From positions 5,270,001-5,334,000 of the forward strand of contig CM034107.1 of NCBI GenBank assembly GCA_019914945.1: 64,000 nucleotides of DNA, written 5' to 3'. Within the stretch, counting starts at the first letter, position 1. Each line of letters opens with the position of its first letter. The notes under the pieces were generated by a model. That model was not told the origin of the DNA and did no database searches. It saw only the letters and a program-made list of their open reading frames with translations. This DNA is from Typha latifolia. Taxonomy: Eukaryota; Streptophyta; Magnoliopsida; Poales; Typhaceae. A program made the translations under genes and the position numbers. Positions 35,399-47,829 of this stretch are shown piece by piece.

Positions 35399-36318
35399 GA
35401 ATACACTTAGTTAGGATCTTTTCTTATTGCATTAGTTTTTTATTTTTATTAAAATAAAATTCCTGTAAGTCGCGTTCGAATGTAGGTGGGGTTGTGTTCG
35501 AATGCCCTTGTGGACGCCTACATTAGGTTCGCAAATACAGAGAACGCATATTATGCGTTCGAACGTGGTCGGGCGAGTTCGAACGCCTGCATCGCGTTCG
35601 CACATATAGAGAACGTCTTTTGTGCGTTCAAACGCAATCGGGCGTGTTCGAATGCGATCGACGGGAATCCTCTTGAATTAGGGTTTTATATTGTTTTAGG
35701 AGCTAGCCTCTATAAATATGTGGAAGGCAGCCAACTTCATAATGTTATTGGATTATTGCTTTCTTGCCTCCTATCTTCTCTAGACTTTTCCCTCCTCCTT
35801 CTTCACCATCCTTCCACATCTACAATTGGCAAAGTTTCTCCTAACTTCTAATCTCCCTCGACTGTCGAGCCACCCCTCTTCTTTGGGATCTCGACCACTT
35901 CGTTTCCTTCGTCTATATCCCTTAATCACATCCACAATTCATCTTCATCTCTATACTCATCCATAACCCTAACATTCACTCCACCAATCACCCACATTTT
36001 TTCGTGTTTTCCTCTCTGCTAGAGTTCAAATCTGTGAAGGGTATAAAGTTGTAGATCAAGAAGTTACGGATCTAATTCAATTAGTTTCGTAATTTTCTAA
36101 CTACAGGAGAATATTTGACGAATATTTTTCCACTATTGCGCAGACTGATTTCTGTAATACATTCAGATCTTAAAGGAATAGTTGCGTAGCTTATCTTTGG
36201 TTCCAGATTTTATCAAAGTGGTATCAGAGCTTATCAAATTGGTATTAGAACTTATTAATTGGTATCAGAGCCTATCAAAGTGGTATCAAAGTTTAACAAT
36301 TAGTATTAGAGCTTAATA
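35399..36318 (+). repeat. 3' LTR of the chromovirus
   Basis: Aligns end to end with 27,250-28,172, including the TTCGAACG palindromes, a TATAAATA box (35,711-35,718) and five primer-site-like units (36,210-36,318). It ends TTAATA, then the target duplication GTTGC. Confidence 0.8.
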
Positions 36319-36323
36319 GTTGC

Positions 36324-37553
36324 ATGATCTATTGTAATACTGAATATGCATATGATCTATCATGTATTAGAAAATCATAAAAATACTGGTGTATGTGATG
36401 TGACGGCTGGAACGATATCTAGTCCGAACTGGTACTGGACATACTCTTAGCGTATGACAAAGTATGGTGATGGCTGATGATTTTACTCTTAGCGTATAAC
36501 AGGGTACAACTATCATTAATATACCCTTAGCATATGGCAGGGTATGATTATTTTCTTCTAAGATACCCTTAGCGTATGGTAAGGTATGATTTATCTCTAG
36601 AGATACTCTTAGCGTATGACAGGATATGCTGTGAGCTTGTGGCATGATGAGTATCGAGTTTGGGGCTGAATACCGTAGTTCAGCATGGTGAATGATATTT
36701 AAAGTTAAGACAAATGATTGTGATAGTGAGAGATATATGGATTATATCTAGCTCTTACATATATAATTATCTAGTGGTTGGCATGCATCATATGCATCAT
36801 CATTAATGTGACTAGTATCATTAGATCATAATTGTTATATATGATATGTTGTTATATTCAGTAATGATATATTATAATTTCATCATGAGATATATTTTTG
36901 GTTGAGGATATAATATGCTCATTCATGATAATTGATTATATTTATATATATGTTATTAAGGATACATATATATATGCTCATACATGGCATCATGCTTCTT
37001 TCTTATTCATATTATTCAGTACTTGATTTACTCACTATTTGACTTCATTGATTCGTGGTAAGATTTATTCACTAAGCCTTTAGCTCATGACTCTCTTTGT
37101 TTTCTCATTTCCAAAAACTCAAGTGAACGAATAGAACATGATACTACTTTAGAGGTTTTGCTAGTGAGTGAAGAGTAGAGTGTGGTTAGTGTTATACACT
37201 AGATGAGTTATGTTATCTGATGTATCGGTTGACATCTTTCAAAGAGTGTCTTTCTTTATCTTATATTCTAACATGTGACCTTATATTTGTATAATTATGT
37301 ATATACCACCGTTGTATATATGTAGTTGTGAAAAGCTCTTGATAATATGTTGCGATCTGTGTGAGGCCTAAGTAAGGTTATCTGTATACTGTTGATAGTC
37401 AGACTTGAGTTATTCTTAATTTAGATGTTGTGGATAAAATTATGATGTTGATAAAGGTTTATTTGACTGTCGGTAACTAACTAAATGGTCAGGTGCCACG
37501 CACGTGCTGTGTGGGTTCATGCCATGCACGTGTTTAGGGTTTGGGGTATTATA
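36324..37553 (+). repeat. X1 Tekay-like LTR, right part
   Basis: Resumes X1 after the chromovirus. It follows the reverse of X2 from about 33,730 to 32,446: GATCTATCATG, hairpin units (36,441-36,629), GCATGCATCATATGCATC, ATTTACTCACTATTTG, TTTATTCACTAAGC, and a GC-rich end GGGGTATTATA at 37,553. Confidence 0.8.
36441..36629. repeat. Five-unit hairpin minisatellite in X1
   Basis: Units start at about 36,441, 36,484, 36,521, 36,563 and 36,603. Each has the form ATACCCTTAGCGTATGGCAG followed by GGTAT, giving a 5-7-bp stem. X2 has only two recognisable units (33,433-33,497). Confidence 0.8.
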
Positions 37554-37616
37554 ATCTTCATAGTATGTTTACTCTGACCGTAGACTTTAGAAAATTTTGA
37601 ATGCTTCTTTAGGTAG

Positions 37617-37960
37617 TAGGGGTGAAAACGGGTTAGAGTTGCCCGCTATCCGATTCGATTGGGAATGGATTCGGGTAAAAGATTTCTACCTGACCCAAAA
37701 AGGATTCAAATATAGGTAGACTTTTTTTAACTATTAATATTTTATATTAATTATGTCTAAAATATATTATAATTTATTTAAAGCTTGACATGTATTTGTT
37801 TAAGATCCCATCATCTATTCAAAAATTCTTTGATCTGTATCAAAAAATTATCTATACCATTTAGTTAGGATATGAATAGAAATTTTGCTATTTGTTCAAT
37901 AAATATATTAAAATAAAAAATATGAATCCGAATATGAGTCGATCACTGTAGGATTTAGTT
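37617..37960. repeat. Possible hAT fragment
   Basis: Begins GTAGGGGTGAAAACGGGTTA with ATCCGATTCGATTGGGAATG, typical of TAGGGGTGAAAACGG-type plant elements. The opposite end is not found, so this is at best a half element. Confidence 0.3.
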
Positions 37961-38676
37961 TTGAACTGTTTTTCTCTCCCATTCGGCAGTCATATTAGAT
38001 ATCTTCAATCTTTTTTCTTCCTAAAGTACTGAGTAACCTCAATTGGTTTAATTGTTTGGATAGGTTCCACTTCTAAAACACTCTCTTGAGACATGACTGC
38101 CAGCTGCTAATCTTTTGTAGCCTGACTATCTCCTCCCTCACTTTTCCTATCCTGCCTATCATCCAATACAATGTATTCATCAACCAAGTTCATTTGCCAC
38201 CATATGCTTTCTTAAATAAATATTTTCTTTCCTTGCCAAGTTTTCTTCAGAATATTAAATATTCTTTTCTTTGACCCTTTTAGGGACTATCTGGAGAATA
38301 ATATTGAAGTGTAGTTCAGCAATATTTTATTATTCTTCTGAGAGCCAGACGAAGCCCTATTGGTTGAATTTTTATTATTATATCGTTTTGCTTACAATTG
38401 TAAGGGTTGGAGGTTACCATTTTGCCCTATTGTAGATTTTAGTCTCTGATGCCAAGAGGAGACTTTTCTACTCGTCAGAATTAGTTCTTAATATAGTCTT
38501 TTACTTTTTTTATTAAAAAAATTCTTATTATTACAGATCACATGCGTGCCATGTGAGTTTCTTCTACATATATTAAAGAGAAATTGCAGCCTGCCATGTA
38601 AATATTTTAGTATTTATCATTTATGTTTTACTTGTAATGCCTCAAAATTATAGTTTTAAATTAATTTTAACTTAGC

Positions 38677-38695
38677 AGCAGCAGCAGCAGCAGCG
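38677..38695. repeat. CAG microsatellite
   Basis: Short run of about six CAG units upstream of the RNF170-like gene, in otherwise featureless DNA (37.96-38.9 kb). Confidence 0.85.
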
Positions 38696-38879
38696 ATGAG
38701 ACATATAATATTCTGTTACTTTTGGAAATAAAAAGAAATTAATACTCCTGTTTTTATTATCTTAACTCTAACAAAGTTAAGGGTATGATGATTATTTTGT
38801 AGTCATAGTTAAATTAACTCATCTATTATCTATATAATAACGGTTTGTTGGTTAAATACTTAAATATTTATATAGTAGG

Positions 38880-39043
38880 GTGTTAATGATAATAAAAGCA
38901 AAATATCGGGTGCTTGTGACAAATGGCCAACATTAAAACCGAAGAAAAAGACAAAACTACCCACTCGTTCGTGGTTTCCATCTTGTTTCTAGTGCTAATT
39001 CGCGTCCTCCCGGTAAGGAAAGAGGAGGGAAAGAGGAGGAAAG

Positions 39044-39103
<60 letters not shown>

Positions 39104-39107
39104 AGAG
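38880..39107 (+). promoter_or_regulatory. Proximal promoter and GA-rich 5' leader of the RNF170-like gene
   Basis: A (GA)n run of about 50 bp (39,050-39,100) ends one base-pair class short of the start codon at 39,108. GA/CT tracts close to plant start codons can act as GAGA-type promoter elements; that role is inference here. A TATATAATAA word lies at about 38,830. The false open frames over the GA run were ignored. Confidence 0.45.
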
Positions 39108-42100
39108 ATGGAATTGCCGCCGGAGAACGACTGCTGCTCTATTTGCCACGACGAGTTCACCTTGCCGTGCCAGGCGAATTGCTCCCATTGGTTCTGCGGT
39201 AATGGCCGAAAAGCCCATCAAATTTTCCCGAATTTCACGTCCCTTCTGTTGTAGTTGATAGGATTAGAGGTGGATAATGCGTGGATTCGTGTTTCTTGAT
39301 TCGGATTTTGGTAGTCTCTCTTTCTTTAATCTCGATTGGAGCGGGATGATTTCGTCGCAGCTAGGGTTCTTGAATGTTGTGACGGTTAAAAATGTTTATT
39401 TTTTTGGTTAGTTTCATCTTCTTCTTTTTTTGTTCTTTTTTTTTTTGCTAATAAGCAAGATGGTACAGATAAAGCTATAAAAGTGCAATCTTGAGGAAGA
39501 TGATTGAAATTTCATGGAAGATTTGATTTGGCTGAACTTCGTAAAGGATAGTTTGACCATTTTGTTTGCTTTATAAACTATCTAGAAATTTAGGAAGGAA
39601 AAGTGAATATTTTCTGCTTGTTGTTTTGTTGATATTTTTATGCTGATGAAGGACATGTTCTTAATTGATGCGGTAAGGAATGATGATTGAAAATGAATCT
39701 TCTTAAGAAGAGGAATCTGAACTTTTATATGGTGAGGAAAATGTTTTATAGGAAGTCACCAATTATACCTATTTCTATCCTAATGCCTTATATGAGATAT
39801 TCATTTAAGTTTTTTGTTTTGATAGAGATAAGATGTTCTTAGGCTGTATGTTTCATTTAGACTAGTTTTCTTTTTTATTTGGTTAATTGGGCTTGCCAAG
39901 TGTCACATATTTATCCTAGATTTAGGGGTTGGCCGCATTGATGGTTGCTTCGTTTCAATTTATGGTACCTTTATCTGTGGTTGTTCATCTTGACGAGGTC
40001 TTGTCATTACATGTAATGTTCTAAAAACACTTGTGATACACGGGCAGGCAAGCAACCACATCACATTTGCTGTCCAGATATAAAATACTAGAAATGGTAT
40101 ATATTAACACTCCTTTATTTTTTTAATTAAAGGTGATAAATCTCAGCCTGTTTCCTTAAGGAACTGTGTAAAATAACAGTCCCCCAGCATCCAACAAAAT
40201 ATTGTCAAGCTCCCTTCAACACCATCAAATACTAAACCATAAGGGAATACAAAACACTGCCATAGTATAAAAAGGCAAACAACATGACTGTCGTAATGTT
40301 CTTTTTTGTGTTTACACAGTTGGTTGCTAAATGATGGTTTGGTGTGTGATGTGCAGTGTTTGAGAAAGTTCTATAGTAGCTTAAATTAGTTATGAATTTG
40401 TTACGTGCCCTACTGTCGAATAAAGTCTTTATTTATTCCTTTATTCAGATAATAATATCTCAAATTGAAGATTTACTGTTATCAAGCTAATCTTAACAAC
40501 TATCTATAATTAGTGGTTCCACTGCCAGACAGTGTATTCTATTATAGTTAGTTAGTATTTTTTAAATGCTCTCTATATGTAATTCAGCACAGTGCATTCT
40601 GCGTGTGTGGCATCATGGATCTGCTCTTCAGCCATGCAAATGTCCCATATGTCGGCGTTTTATAACTCTGCTGGTACCTGCTGATGGTTTACGACGTCAG
40701 CAGCAGGGCACAGAAGATAGTCAAACTATTGAAAATATTGAGAAGTACAATCGCATATTTGGTGGAGGTTCAAGAAGCCTCATTCAGGTAGTTTTCTTAA
40801 CTTACATATATACTCCATAATCCATATCTTATTTCGTTTCTATTTCATTATAGAGAACAATATTTATATATATTACAGTGCTGATCTCTGCCATCAGTAT
40901 GTTTTGGTTGCAGCAAAGAATTATTTGTGATACTGAACGCTTTAGTGGAGGCTATGTGCAATTCACTTGACAAATTGCTTTCTGTGTTTTAGCATTCTTC
41001 ATTTTCTTTGTACAACATCCATAACTTTGCAGTTTGGATAATTGCAGAATGCAGAGTATTCTTTTTGTTTGAACTCATTTCCTTTTCCAGCAATCCTTTA
41101 AGAAAATTCTTCCATGTGCACTTTTTTGGGGGTAAAGTCTTTGTCAACAACTTTTGCATCCTATAAAAGGCTACCGTGCCTTATATCTAGATGTAAAATT
41201 CTCTAAAGCAATTTCACAATTTGAACTGCTTCTGTTTAATTGAAATTTCAACAGAATAAATTCATGTGTCTTCCATACAAAATTACAAATGACTCGTCAG
41301 TGACCTTGAAGTTGAGTGTTGACAGTTGACATTCTTGGTGATTGGATGGAAAAATTGGACTTACAGTAGGATTGTCTATATCAATTTGTACTTCATGTTT
41401 CCATCTGTATATTTAAGCTGCAATGTCCATGAAAATGATTCTAACTTACAACGTTCACAAGTGTGAGCTGCTTGTAACATCACATTTATTATGTCTTACC
41501 TCTTCCAGAGGTTGCAGGACCTTCCATTTTTCATTCGAAGGCTTTTCAGAGAAATAATGGATCCTCAGAGGACTCTTCCCCTTGTTTTCAGGGCAAGAAT
41601 GATTTTTGCGGTAAGTTTAATAATAATATCTGCCAGAATTTTGTTATTCATTGCATGTTGGCTTGTCATATATCTTCTCTTCACTTGCATTTTGCTTGCA
41701 TTCTCTTTTCCTTTTTCTTTTTCCACACATGTCGGTGTTCAGGTTGGAGTTCTGGAGGATTTCTGATATCGCCAGTGGATATGAATTCATTTGTCTTAGG
41801 CTAAACTTGCTTCCTTTATGGACTACTATTTTGTGAAGTTAAATTTGGCAGATATCACTTTAGATGTGGTTCTTCATATCATAATGTTTAAAGAAATAAA
41901 AGATCATATAGTTGGAGAACACTACATATGCATTAAAGCTTACAAAAATAAATGAAGCATAGAATGCTAGTTTCTGTTTTAAGTACACATCGATCATCTT
42001 GATTTGCACTATTCAATGTGGTATAAACCAACATTCATGGATAGTTATGCTTTTTAGTCATGAAAACACAGAAATCTATTGGATGAAAGTATTCCTTTAT

Positions 42101-43559
42101 GTTTTCTACTCAATAAATGTGTGGAAGTCCTCAAATCAAATGATATTTTACTTGTCATATTGAAGGTTATAGATCACAAGAGTGTTGATCTTCCATTTAT
42201 ATGGTCAATATTTGAGTTTTTGTTGCTTTTAGTAGCATTAACTGTAATATGTTACTTCTTTTGGAAAGCTTGTACTGTGTTACTGTGTAGTCCAATTCCT
42301 TGTAGCATTGGAAGATCAAAGATGCATAGGTCCAAACTAGAACCTTAAAAGCTATTATATATATATATTCTTTTATTGAGTATAATCTTTAGAAATCTCT
42401 TATGGTGAACTTTATTTGTTTTTAGACCAACAGGACATATATTTACACTTAACCAATGAAAGAAAATTAAAAAACTGTAATTCAATGTCTTAGAAAATTA
42501 GAATATGCGGTCTAGGATGGGGTCCAGCATCATATAGTGGAAGGAATTATACATGGTCATGGAGAAGAGCTTGTAGGATAGGTTCATTAGCTTGACAAAA
42601 AATGATAGTCATTAGATTTCTGAAAATTTGAGACAGAAGTTTGCAGAAACTGAAAGTATGAGCTTTAAAGGCCTAGCTTTGTTCATGGACTTTAGAGTAG
42701 TATTAGATTTCCATGCAACATTTTCTCCAGTCAAACAAAATGTCTGCTGCCATACATATGACACTGATACATATAGTTGCAGTAATGAAAATAGTCCAGC
42801 TATTGTTGTATTTATAAAGGTCTTTTGCATGTACTCCTTCAAAGTTCCCCCCTTATATATATGTTACCTTCTAAATTTCATATCTACATGTATGGTGATA
42901 AAATTCTTTCTTTTTGCATGTATACCCTTGAAACCCTAACTTTTTTATGAATGCGCCTGTAGGTTACATTCTGGTAACCTGTAACTAAAACCTCTCTTGT
43001 TTACATTTATACCTCTCCAAATGTAGAATGTGATCGTATACAAGTACAAGGGACATTAATGCAAGTATAATTTTTGGAGCATATACAGACAAATAAAAAG
43101 ATTTTAGAGGGATATACACATATTAGAGGGTATATAGGAATAAAGGATATACACATGCAAAAATTCCTATTTATCTTTTTACTTATTAACTCAACATTAT
43201 ATAGATATGATTAGCCATGTTAGCTTACTAAGGGATCAATGCACACATGTAATATTTCAGTTATGTACAACTGATTCAAATTGCAGATGGTACTTAGCGC
43301 ACTTTATGTTTTGAGCCCTGTGGACATACTTCCGGAAGGTAATTTGACGCTTATTTAGTTCTAAGTTTCTAACTGGTATAATCTTCTAGTAACTAGCTAT
43401 ATGATCTATATTAACTTGATATCAGTCTTTTAATGGGTTTATGCAGCTTTCCTGGGGATAGTAGGTTTTTTGGATGATCTGCTCATTCTACTGATTGTTT
43501 TTCTTCACCTTGCTGCTATTTACCGGTCGGTACTCCTTTATCGCCATGGAGGTGCTTGA
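39108..43559 (+). CDS. RNF170: RNF170-like E3 ubiquitin ligase (RING-HC plus DUF1232), complete
   Basis: Five exons: 39,108-39,198; 40,588-40,787; 41,509-41,610; 43,287-43,338; 43,447-43,559. These sum to 558 nt, 185 residues plus TGA, with GT-AG borders and matching phases (1, 0, 0, 1). The RING-HC has C10, C13, C25, H27, C30, C33, C49 and C52 (CSICHDEF...CSHWFC...CKCPICRR). A basic linker follows (RLQDLPFFIRRLFREIMDPQ). A DUF1232-type region fills residues 132-185 (YVLSPVDILPE, GFLDDLLILLIVF) with two hydrophobic segments, so it should sit in a membrane with the RING cytosolic. Animal RNF170 is an ER ligase acting on the IP3 receptor; plants lack that receptor, so the plant substrate is unknown. 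The exon 2 acceptor was chosen at CAG/CACAG because the next AG breaks the frame. Confidence 0.9.
42816..43167. mobile_element. MITE in intron 3 of the RNF170-like gene
   Basis: Imperfect inverted ends (left ...TCTTTTGCATGT, right read inward ...ATTTTTGCATGT) are flanked by TATTTAT at 42,809-42,815 and 43,168-43,174. The inside is non-coding with CCTTGAA/CTCTAAAA-type words. Its inward motif TTGCATGTATAC recalls the MITE at 12.5 kb. Confidence 0.6.
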
Positions 43560-43759
43560 ATTAGGGTTCATCTGTTGCCTGGATGTTGTAAAGCTTCGTT
43601 TATGCCACAGTATGCGGTTACTCCCTGAAAATAAGGGTCGGAAGTGGAGATGTTCTGATTGTATGCAGGATTCCTTTGGTGTTTGCATCGAGCTGTTTTA
43701 GTTATTTTACTCCAGTAGGATAAAATCTCTTTATAATTCTCACTTGTAAAGAGTTAATA

Positions 43760-45480
43760 TAATTGAACATTATTCATTTTTTCTGGTTTGAGTCTTAAAT
43801 CCTAAACTTGGCTAGTTGACCTCATTTTTTAGTCATAATTTAGGTACCTTAAACTAGGCTAAAAAAATGTGGTGTTTGAGTGTAAATTAAGCATAACTAT
43901 TGATGTGATGTGAAAAAAAAAAGTATTCTTTTAGAGGAAACTAAATAATATATAAAGGTAATGGATAAAAATGTCCTTTGGTTTTGATGATAAAATTTAA
44001 TTACCAAAAAGCTTTCAATTACTAATTTGTGGGCTTGCATGCACGTATGCTCGCAAGGACTGATTATATATTTTTATTTTATATTTTTTAAGGTTACCAT
44101 TGTTATTTTAAAATAATAACATAAGGTTAATGTTTCTTTTTTTTTCTTGTTTTTGTTATAAGCTCACACGTAAGCTACAATATTTTTTTATATTGTTTTA
44201 AGTTATTAATATTGCAATTTTATTTTTAAAAAAGTAAGTTATTCGAGCTTAGAAGCTCACAAATTTGCAACAACTCTTGTAATTTATTGTGGACTTAATA
44301 TGTTTTCATTTTTTTTAAGGAAAATGTATTTATTTTGGAGGAAAATTAAAGATATATGAGATAGGATCTAAAATAGGGTTTTAATTATTACTTTCTAATA
44401 TGAAAAATTGAAAAAGATTTATTTTTTAGGGTAGTTATATGTCATGGAAATAGTATCGAAATATTATTATTAAATGTGTAAAATAGAAATTCAAGTTGGC
44501 CATTTTGAACTCATATTAAACCTATCGGCAAATTATATTAAATCATAAATTTTTTATTTTTCCATTGGTGTGTATGAATATTTTTTTCCAAGGTTATAAT
44601 TTTTGTTAGTTGTGGTAAAAGATGAGCTCTTTTATAATTAAAAAAATGAATTTTTTGCAAAAGATGAGAGAATATTGAAAGACATGAAAATAATAGACAA
44701 TTTATTTTAAGGTTAAATTTGTTGATTTTTTTATTTTCTCACTTTATTGGGGAGCGGACTTAGTTATGAATAAATTGGTGTTTGGTTACTGAATGTGATT
44801 AAGAATCTCTAACTAAGTTCAGGGACCTCGCTCAAACTCAAACCAAGGGCTTGAGTATTGAGGTGACCACACTCTTGCACTATTTCAGCATTAAGCTTAG
44901 TATATTATAGAAAATATCTAAATGAGACCTTTTGTTAGTCTTGTGATATACTTTTACTTAAGAGTTAATATTTGTTGACCCAATCAAATGCCCCTTGATT
45001 AACATGATTAGAACCAAAATAGACATAACAAGATCTAAATGACGCTTAATTTACCTGCGAGTCAATTGTATTTAAGGTTACATTGTGGAGGTGAAGTTCA
45101 TATCTTGCTAGGCTATAGGAATTTTACACAGTCTAGTTATGTTACACTCAACTAAATCATGCAATATATAGATTGTAGAAAACTCCTACCATATGGGCTG
45201 AAGAATGTTGTCAACAAATAAGAATTTTCTGTCATATCTTTTAAGCCATATTCACTATTTTAATATTCTAAACACAAATAAATCTCAAAATCTCATGATT
45301 ATAATAACCATATAGTTAATTCTTAGTATTTTTATTTTAAAATTTTGCATATGACACCTTATATTTTTGTAATTTTATGACGATTCCTACACTTTTACTA
45401 ATTGTAAATCACACATTCTCTCTCTACAAGTGAACCAAAAGTATTCTACGTTAGGTTAATTGTAACAAGATTTGAATGGA
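43760..45480. other. AT-rich intergenic DNA, nothing recognised
   Basis: Downstream of the RNF170-like gene. No coding frames, paired repeats or structural RNA signature were seen. Confidence 0.5.
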
Positions 45481-45559
45481 TGACAAAAAAAATTTCCCTA
45501 GAAAGCTCATATTCGTCTTCTTTCTCTCCTCTAGATTGTTTTTCTTATTAATTTTCTCC

Positions 45560-47810
45560 CCCCTCGCCTTATTTCCTCACCCTCCACTCTCCTATATTGG
45601 TTGGGGTTGCAGTGATTCCTCTCCTCGATGAGAACATTATTCCTAGCAAATACCTAAGCCTTTGTTTGATTGGTAAACTCGTCACAAACAAATCTTTCAA
45701 TGCCTCTGGCCTCTAGTATATACTTGATAAGGCATGGAGTTTAGGAGCTAAGCAAATATATTTTTCTTCATTCCTTTGATAAAGAGAGTGACAAATGACA
45801 TGTGTGGAAAGGATCTTCCTGGACGTTCAATTATGATCTATTTGCCCTAGTTCCCTTCACCTGAAACTCTCCTTATGAGTACTGGGACTTCAACACCCAT
45901 GAGTTTTGGGTATAGTTCCATGGCTTTTCCTTCGTGTACCTCTTTTATAGAATTGGTCTGTAGCTATTGCTAGGGTTAGCGTATTAGTGTTGCTAGATGT
46001 CAAGGAAGCACTGCAATTGTCCAACTTCATCCGAGGTAGGACAAAAGTTAATATTACAAAGCTTCTTATAAATGTTCTATCTATTTTCCCTTCTTAGTGT
46101 AATTTTTAAGAAAGTGACAGAAATATGAGAAGCTCCCAAGATCCTCATTGTCACTGAATGTATTTCCAATAGCAAGCTAAAATAGAAGATTGAAATAGTA
46201 CTTTGCTCCCCAAACTGAGAGAATTTCAGCCTAGTTTTCTCAAATCTCGGAAGTTCATGGTTTTCACTGGAATATTCTTTTAGAAGTTGATTGTTCTTGA
46301 CAGCTACTAAACCTCATCGAGGGAGGAGTCAACTCAAATGATAAATCATATCTGTATTGAGTTGTTGTCTTACGTGAGCCCTCCTACACATTAGCTTGTT
46401 GATAATGACATATCACATCCCCAACATTCTTCATCCTTAGCATTAATGGTTAGGCTCGGTTCCATCATAGTTGTTGAGTCGTATATATTGAGTATTATAA
46501 ATGTCTAATCACCTAATCTCTCTGTCAAAGTGGCATTCCATCCCCAATAAAGGAGAGTACTTTAAAGCCGCTTTATCTCTTGCAAACATCCTTGTAGGAC
46601 TTATCATATGCTCTTCTAACCTTCTTAGTAATGATATAAAAAGATGTGGTTCCCAAGCATAGAAACCCGAGCTAGAGAGTTAAAAGATTGCCCTCTTTTA
46701 CTTCCCCTCTAGGTCACAACTTCATTTTTCTGCCCTTGACTATTTCCATTAGTAAAAGAAAAGCTCCACCTAGCCGATACTTCTCCCAAAGTTCACCTCT
46801 ATTTTTAATACCCATCTCCCTAGCTACCAATGAAACTTAGTTTGGATCTGGCCATAACGACATTGCCTAACGCAAGCTCCAAAATGAAACTCTTGATATG
46901 AAATTATCGACGGTGTGAAGACTCCTAGATGATTCAAAACCTCTCCTCTATCCTCCACAATATCCATGCCAGCATTGCCTTCTTATTAGATATAAATTCA
47001 CTAAAGCAAAATCCAAAACTATCATCTCCGCCCTCCTTTTCAAGGTAAGTTTTATTTGGTTCCCTTTTTAGGGCTCACGGGTGGGCTTTAGTTGATTTGG
47101 GATAACTAAATCTAGCTTGAGATTTTAGAAGCTATCCAAGGCTTCATATTCGCTCCAGTAAGAAGCTCCTCCCTTGAGTTCGACTAGATCTTTGGAGGGA
47201 TCTATGATAATCCTTAATATATAGCTTACCACCAGCTCCTGACTAGAATTATTGACTTCTTTCTCTCATCCCCCTCTGCTTTACGATATAAGAAACATCA
47301 ACAGATCTCCCTATGTGTGAAAAAGAGTGGCAGACTTGCTGCAAAGATAGGGAGTTTAGATGACTTCACCTCTTGGATCAATAGCTTTAGTCTCTTGGAT
47401 TTTAGTTCTATAAAGCCTTCATGCACTTGATCTAATAAATGAAGTCATTTTTTAAGATGCTTGGAAATCCTCTTTCAACCCCTTTTCTCCTCGCTCAACC
47501 AATCTCAAGCTCCTCTCCAAGATTATTATCCTAAGCAGCTGGCAACAAGGTCATTGCATCATAGAATAAGGATTGGATATGAGAAAGGATGCTTAAAAGC
47601 AAACATGAAGATTATACCATTAAAGATGAACTCTATTGGTGTCAACACACACGGACAAAGTTGCATACTTGTGGAAACAAAAACAACAAAATGAAGGGAG
47701 AAAAAAAAATCATGAATCCAATCCATCTCTTAGGTCAATCTATTTTACACTTAAATGCAGATACAAGATTTACTTGTGACCACTCTCTCCATGCTCCAAA
47801 GGTCTCTTGA
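45560..47810 (+). mobile_element. Decayed L1-type LINE, ORF1 (DUF4283-like) region
   Basis: Plus-strand reading gives LVGKLVTNKSFNASGL (near 45,670), then WKGSSWTFNYDLFALVPFT, a stop, EYWDFNTHEFWV, a stop, and FHGFSFVYL. This is the DUF4283 pattern of plant L1 ORF1 products, which bind RNA. Weak similarity continues (SNLGSSW near 46,250; DAWKSSFNPFSPRS near 47,460). Stops occur every few dozen codons. The later part has no firm domain and the right end is approximate. Confidence 0.6.
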
Positions 47811-47829
47811 ATTGAAAATTTTCTCTTGC

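Larger units (their letters stand above)
27250..36318 (+). mobile_element. Ty3/gypsy chromovirus inserted in X1, itself carrying solo LTR X2
   Basis: LTRs at 27,250-28,172 (923 bp) and 35,399-36,318 (920 bp) flank gag, protease, RNase H, integrase and a chromodomain-like tail, in that order. The target duplication GTTGC lies at 27,245-27,249 and 36,319-36,323. When the insert is removed, X1 reads continuously in agreement with the X2 copy. The LTR begins TAATACAC rather than TG. The 5' LTR ends CTTAACA; the 3' LTR has the variant CTTAATA. The polypurine tract AAGGTGGGGAAAG is at 32,427-32,439. X2 (32,446-35,389) splits the junction between this tract and the 3' LTR. The coding region is full of stops. 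Confidence 0.85.

Noticed and set aside
40588..40592. Alternative acceptor four to five bases downstream for RNF170 exon 2
   Set aside because: Using it destroys the frame and the third to eighth RING zinc ligands.
43495..43701. Plus-strand frame overlapping the last RNF170 exon
   Set aside because: It is an out-of-phase shadow; the DUF1232 reading in the correct phase ends at 43,559.
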